Assembly: GCA_002386045.1 (NCBI GenBank)
Contig: DGEQ01000120.1
Location: 14,885-41,705, forward strand
Direction of reading: 5' to 3'
Length of the DNA stretch: 26,821 nt
Source: Hungateiclostridiaceae bacterium UBA3922
Lineage (GTDB): Bacteria; Bacillota; Clostridia; Acetivibrionales; DTU013
Shown here: piece after piece, positions 24,406 through 26,821 of the stretch
Layout: each line of letters opens with the position of its first letter
How positions within the stretch are numbered: the first letter of the stretch is position 1
Position numbers and translations under genes: made by a program
The notes under the pieces: generated by a model
Databases searched by the model: none
The model's input: the letters and a program-made list of their open reading frames with translations, nothing else
Told to the model about the DNA's origin: nothing

Positions 24406-24433
24406 TAATATCTTTATGTGTTTTGTATGAGCC

Positions 24434-24464
24434 GTTTCCGGGCAGGTGCGGACCGGCCGGGAAC
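24434..24464 (+). other. Stem-loop between fabG and acpP
   Basis: GTTTCCGG (24434-24441) pairs with CCGGGAAC (24457-24464), 8 pairs with one G-U, around a 15-base loop that is itself GC-rich. It is followed only by AGCTTTTACA, so it is a poor terminator at best. It may be a processing or attenuation structure in the leader of acpP. Confidence 0.4.
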
Positions 24465-24508
24465 AGCTTTTACAATAAAACAATACCTCTTTGGGAGGAG
24501 GTGAAGGT

Positions 24509-24745
24509 ATGGCAGATGCAGTATTTGAAAAGGTCAGGAAAATAATCGTTGAGCAGTTGGGTGTCGAAGATGATGAGGTTACGCTGGAATCATCCTTTAT
24601 AGACGATCTGGGTGCCGATTCTCTCGATATCGTCGAACTCATCATGGCTCTCGAAGAGGAATTCGACATTGAGATCCCGGACAGTGAGGCAGAGAAGATT
24701 TCAACAGTCGGAGATGCTGTTGAGTACATCAAAAATAACTCATAA
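24509..24745 (+). CDS. acpP: Acyl carrier protein
   Basis: This 78-residue acidic protein carries the growing acyl chain on a 4'-phosphopantetheine attached to Ser38 in the GADSLDIVEL motif. Its length and charge are typical. The frame is open slightly upstream (TTG at 24491), but the very strong AGGAGGTGA SD 7 bases before the ATG at 24509 sets the start. The strong SD, the preceding stem-loop and the terminator directly after the stop codon fit a short, abundant transcript, as expected for ACP. Confidence 0.97.
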   Translation: MADAVFEKVRKIIVEQLGVEDDEVTLESSFIDDLGADSLDIVELIMALEEEFDIEIPDSEAEKISTVGDAVEYIKNNS

Positions 24746-24773
24746 AAAAAGTCCCGTTAAGGGACTTTTTTTT
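24744..24773 (+). terminator. Rho-independent terminator directly after acpP
   Basis: AAAAAAAGTCCC (24744-24755) pairs with GGGACTTTTTTT around a GTTAA loop, and the T run reaches 24773. It starts within the acpP stop codon region. It separates acpP from fabF, although no convincing promoter for fabF was found in 24774-24866, so partial read-through is likely. Confidence 0.9.
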
Positions 24774-24866
24774 AACGTCGGACCTGCTGTGCATGCAAGT
24801 GATACTATGTCGTCATTTTTCATGCTGGACTGGATTTGGCACAAAGCTGTCAATAGGAGGAGTTAA

Positions 24867-26105
24867 ATGAAAAGGCGAGTTGTAATAACCGGTATGGGGG
24901 TCATCCACTCATTGGGATTCAGTCTCGATACTTTCTGGGACTCCATCCGCAATGGGAGAAATGGTATCAGTCTCATTACGAAATTCGACACTTCGGACAT
25001 CGACGCAAAAGTGGCAGCTGAGATCAAGGGTTTTGAACCCACTGATTTCATCGATAAAAAAGAAGCCAGAAGGATGGACACATATACCCAGTATGCCCTG
25101 GCGGCTGCAAAAATGGCATTTGAGATGTCAGGACTGGATATGGAAAAGGAAGACAGCTTCAGAGCCGGCGCAATAGTAGCTTCCGGCATCGGCGGGATAG
25201 CCACTCTGGAGGAGCAGCACCAGGTACTGCTGACAAAGGGTGCCGGAAGGATCAGCCCGTTTTTCATCACGTCGATGATAGCCAACATGGCAGCGGCAAG
25301 GATCGCTATAGAGTATAACCTGAAAGGATTAAACGAATGTGTCGTCACAGCGTGTGCGTCAGGGAACAACGCGATAGGTGATGCGTTCAAGGTCATACAG
25401 CGCGGGGATGCGGACATAATGGTGACCGGAGGGGCAGAAGCCTCGATCACGCCGCTTTCGTTCGCCGGCTTCTGCGCAAACAAGGCGCTTTCCACGAACC
25501 CTGACCCTGCTTCCGCATGCAGGCCTTTCGACAGGGACAGGGACGGCTTTATCATGGGCGAAGGTGCGGGAATACTCATCCTGGAGGAATATGAGCACGC
25601 ATTGAGGCGAGGCGCGGAAATACTGGGTGAGATCGTGGGATACGGCTGCACCTGCGACGCTTATCATATCACGGCCCCTGACCCGGAAGGAGAAGGCGGC
25701 ATCAGGTCGATGCAGTTTGCACTGGCCGATGCGGGGATCAGTCCCGAGGATGTCGACTATATCAACGCTCATGGGACTTCCACGCCGATCAACGATCCCC
25801 TGGAAACAAAGGTCATCAAGGGAGTATTCGGGGAGCATGCATACAAGCTGGCGGTCAGTTCCACGAAATCGATGACAGGTCATTTGCTGGGAGCAGCAGG
25901 AGCCATTGAGGCGATAGTAACGGTGATGGCGCTTAAGGACGGTATTATCCCGCCGACCATCAACCTCGCTGATCCTGATCCTGAGTGCGACCTGGACTAT
26001 GTCCCGAACAAGGCCAGGAAAGCGGATATCAGGTATGCCCTGTCCAATGCCCTGGGCTTCGGAGGACACAATGCAGCACTGGTATTCAAAAAGTTCACCG
26101 GATGA
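24867..26105 (+). CDS. fabF: 3-oxoacyl-ACP synthase II (FabF)
   Basis: FabF elongates acyl-ACP with malonyl-ACP. The 412-residue protein has the Cys-His-His triad: Cys163 (TACASGNNAIG), His302 (NAHGTST) and His339 (TGHLLGAAGA). The N-terminal VVITGMGVI is standard. AGGAGGAG lies 4-6 bases before the ATG. It sits between the acpP terminator and its own terminator, so its expression may be set by read-through or by a weak internal promoter. Confidence 0.97.
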   Translation: MKRRVVITGMGVIHSLGFSLDTFWDSIRNGRNGISLITKFDTSDIDAKVAAEIKGFEPTDFIDKKEARRMDTYTQYALAAAKMAFEMSGLDMEKEDSFRAGAIVASGIGGIATLEEQHQVLLTKGAGRISPFFITSMIANMAAARIAIEYNLKGLNECVVTACASGNNAIGDAFKVIQRGDADIMVTGGAEASITPLSFAGFCANKALSTNPDPASACRPFDRDRDGFIMGEGAGILILEEYEHALRRGAEILGEIVGYGCTCDAYHITAPDPEGEGGIRSMQFALADAGISPEDVDYINAHGTSTPINDPLETKVIKGVFGEHAYKLAVSSTKSMTGHLLGAAGAIEAIVTVMALKDGIIPPTINLADPDPECDLDYVPNKARKADIRYALSNALGFGGHNAALVFKKFTG

Positions 26106-26176
26106 ATATGCTGCTTGCAATGGGAATGATATATAAGCAAAAGACTTTACTAACATGCAGGATATGGGGTAAAATC

Positions 26177-26215
26177 CGTAAAGGCGGGGATGATCTCTCC
26201 TGCCTTTACGTTTTT
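26177..26215 (+). terminator. Rho-independent terminator between fabF and rnc
   Basis: The stem CGTAAAGGC (26177-26185)/GCCTTTACG (26202-26210), with extra inner pairing GGGGA/TCTCC, is followed by TTTTT (26211-26215). A promoter-like pair TTTACT-18-TAAAAT (26146-26175) lies immediately before it. Confidence 0.88.
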
Positions 26216-26240
26216 CAAATACCGGATGAGGAGACTGCAG

Positions 26241-26821
26241 ATGCTTGACAAGATCCTGTCTGAAAACATTGAAAAACTGAAAGAACTTGAGAAAGTGACG
26301 GGTTATACGTTCAGGGATCCCGGTAACCTTGTGCTTGCCCTGACCCACAGTTCGTATGCGAACGAAAAGAAGGCAGCCGGCCTGAAAAGCAACGAAAGGC
26401 TGGAATTCCTGGGGGACTCTGTACTGAATATAATCACGAGCGATTACATATACAGGAACTTCACCGACCTACCAGAGGGAGAAATGACAAGGATCAGGGC
26501 TGCAGTCGTCTGTGAAGCGTCACTGATGAGATGTGCAGAAAAAATACGGCTCGGGGATTACCTGTTCCTGGGGAAAGGTGAGGAGAATACGGGAGGAAGG
26601 AACAGGTCTTCGATATTGTCAGATGCTTTTGAAGCGTTGATCGGCGCAGTATACCTGGACGGCGGGATGGAGGAAGCCCGAAACTTCGTCCTGAAGTTCA
26701 TGGATGAGATCTGCCCTGATGCCGGCGGTAACGAGGCCTTCAAGGACTATAAGACCATGTTCCAGGAAATCATCCAGAAACAGGGAGAACATCGTATAAC
26801 ATACAGGATACTTGACGAAAC
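26241..26821 (+). CDS. rnc: Ribonuclease III (partial, runs off the window)
   Basis: RNase III cuts double-stranded RNA in rRNA and mRNA processing. The 193 residues present include the signature NERLEFLGDS (51-60, with Glu55 and Asp59) and the second metal-binding pair Asp128 and Glu131 in SDAFEALIG. The start of the double-stranded-RNA-binding domain is seen from about residue 166 (FKDYKTMFQEIIQ). The ATG follows GAGGAG by about 7 bases. There is no stop codon before the window ends, and about 35-40 residues of the usual 230 are missing. rnc after fabF/acpP is the common Firmicute order. Confidence 0.96.
   Translation, partial: MLDKILSENIEKLKELEKVTGYTFRDPGNLVLALTHSSYANEKKAAGLKSNERLEFLGDSVLNIITSDYIYRNFTDLPEGEMTRIRAAVVCEASLMRCAEKIRLGDYLFLGKGEENTGGRNRSSILSDAFEALIGAVYLDGGMEEARNFVLKFMDEICPDAGGNEAFKDYKTMFQEIIQKQGEHRITYRILDE

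Overview
The window looks like a stretch of core chromosome from a low-to-mid GC, anaerobic member of the Firmicutes, most likely class Clostridia. The grounds are: a FapR-plsX-fabH-fabD-fabG-acpP-fabF-rnc lipid cluster with a FapR-like operator (FapR is a Firmicute regulator); a Firmicute-type LexA box (GAAC-N4-GTTC) at recA; strong purine-rich Shine-Dalgarno (SD) sites; and an oxygen-sensitive ferredoxin-linked indolepyruvate oxidoreductase. I cannot place it below class from the sequence alone. I saw no insertion sequence, prophage, CRISPR array or origin.

Layout. 1-156: two tRNA genes on the minus strand (the 5' end of a Tyr-like tRNA, and a complete CAU-anticodon tRNA) with a clear promoter. 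265-3525: a beta-CASP metallo-beta-lactamase RNA-processing type protein, then a sodium:solute symporter, each apparently on its own. 3636-8150: a terminator, a promoter with a structured leader, then iorA-iorB-paaK and a double-ACT-domain protein, closed by a strong bidirectional terminator. 8240-12923 (minus strand): moxR-like ATPase, DUF58 protein and a TgpA-like membrane transglutaminase, a conserved three-gene set. 13084-17807: cinA-murJ, then recA-recX from an SOS promoter. 17847-19915: rimO-pgsA. 19926-26821: fapR-plsX-fabH-fabD-fabG, acpP, fabF and the 5' part of rnc.

How the genes fit together. IorAB, the phenylacetate-CoA ligase and the ACT protein form a probable aryl-pyruvate/aryl-acetyl-CoA module. 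It could run oxidatively (aromatic amino acid fermentation yielding reduced ferredoxin) or reductively (aryl acid salvage into aromatic amino acids), with the ACT protein as a candidate amino-acid sensor. FapR would sense malonyl-CoA and control the downstream fatty acid and phospholipid genes. PgsA adds phospholipid headgroup synthesis just upstream, on a separate transcript.

The content is mostly well-known housekeeping genes, and I found no convincing new biological system. The points most worth a second look are a 92-base overlap between plsX and fabH, a tandem duplicated hairpin over the stop codon of the transglutaminase gene, the IOR-ligase-ACT operon with its structured leader, the frequent use of TTG starts with strong SD sites, and the terminators that subdivide the fatty acid cluster.
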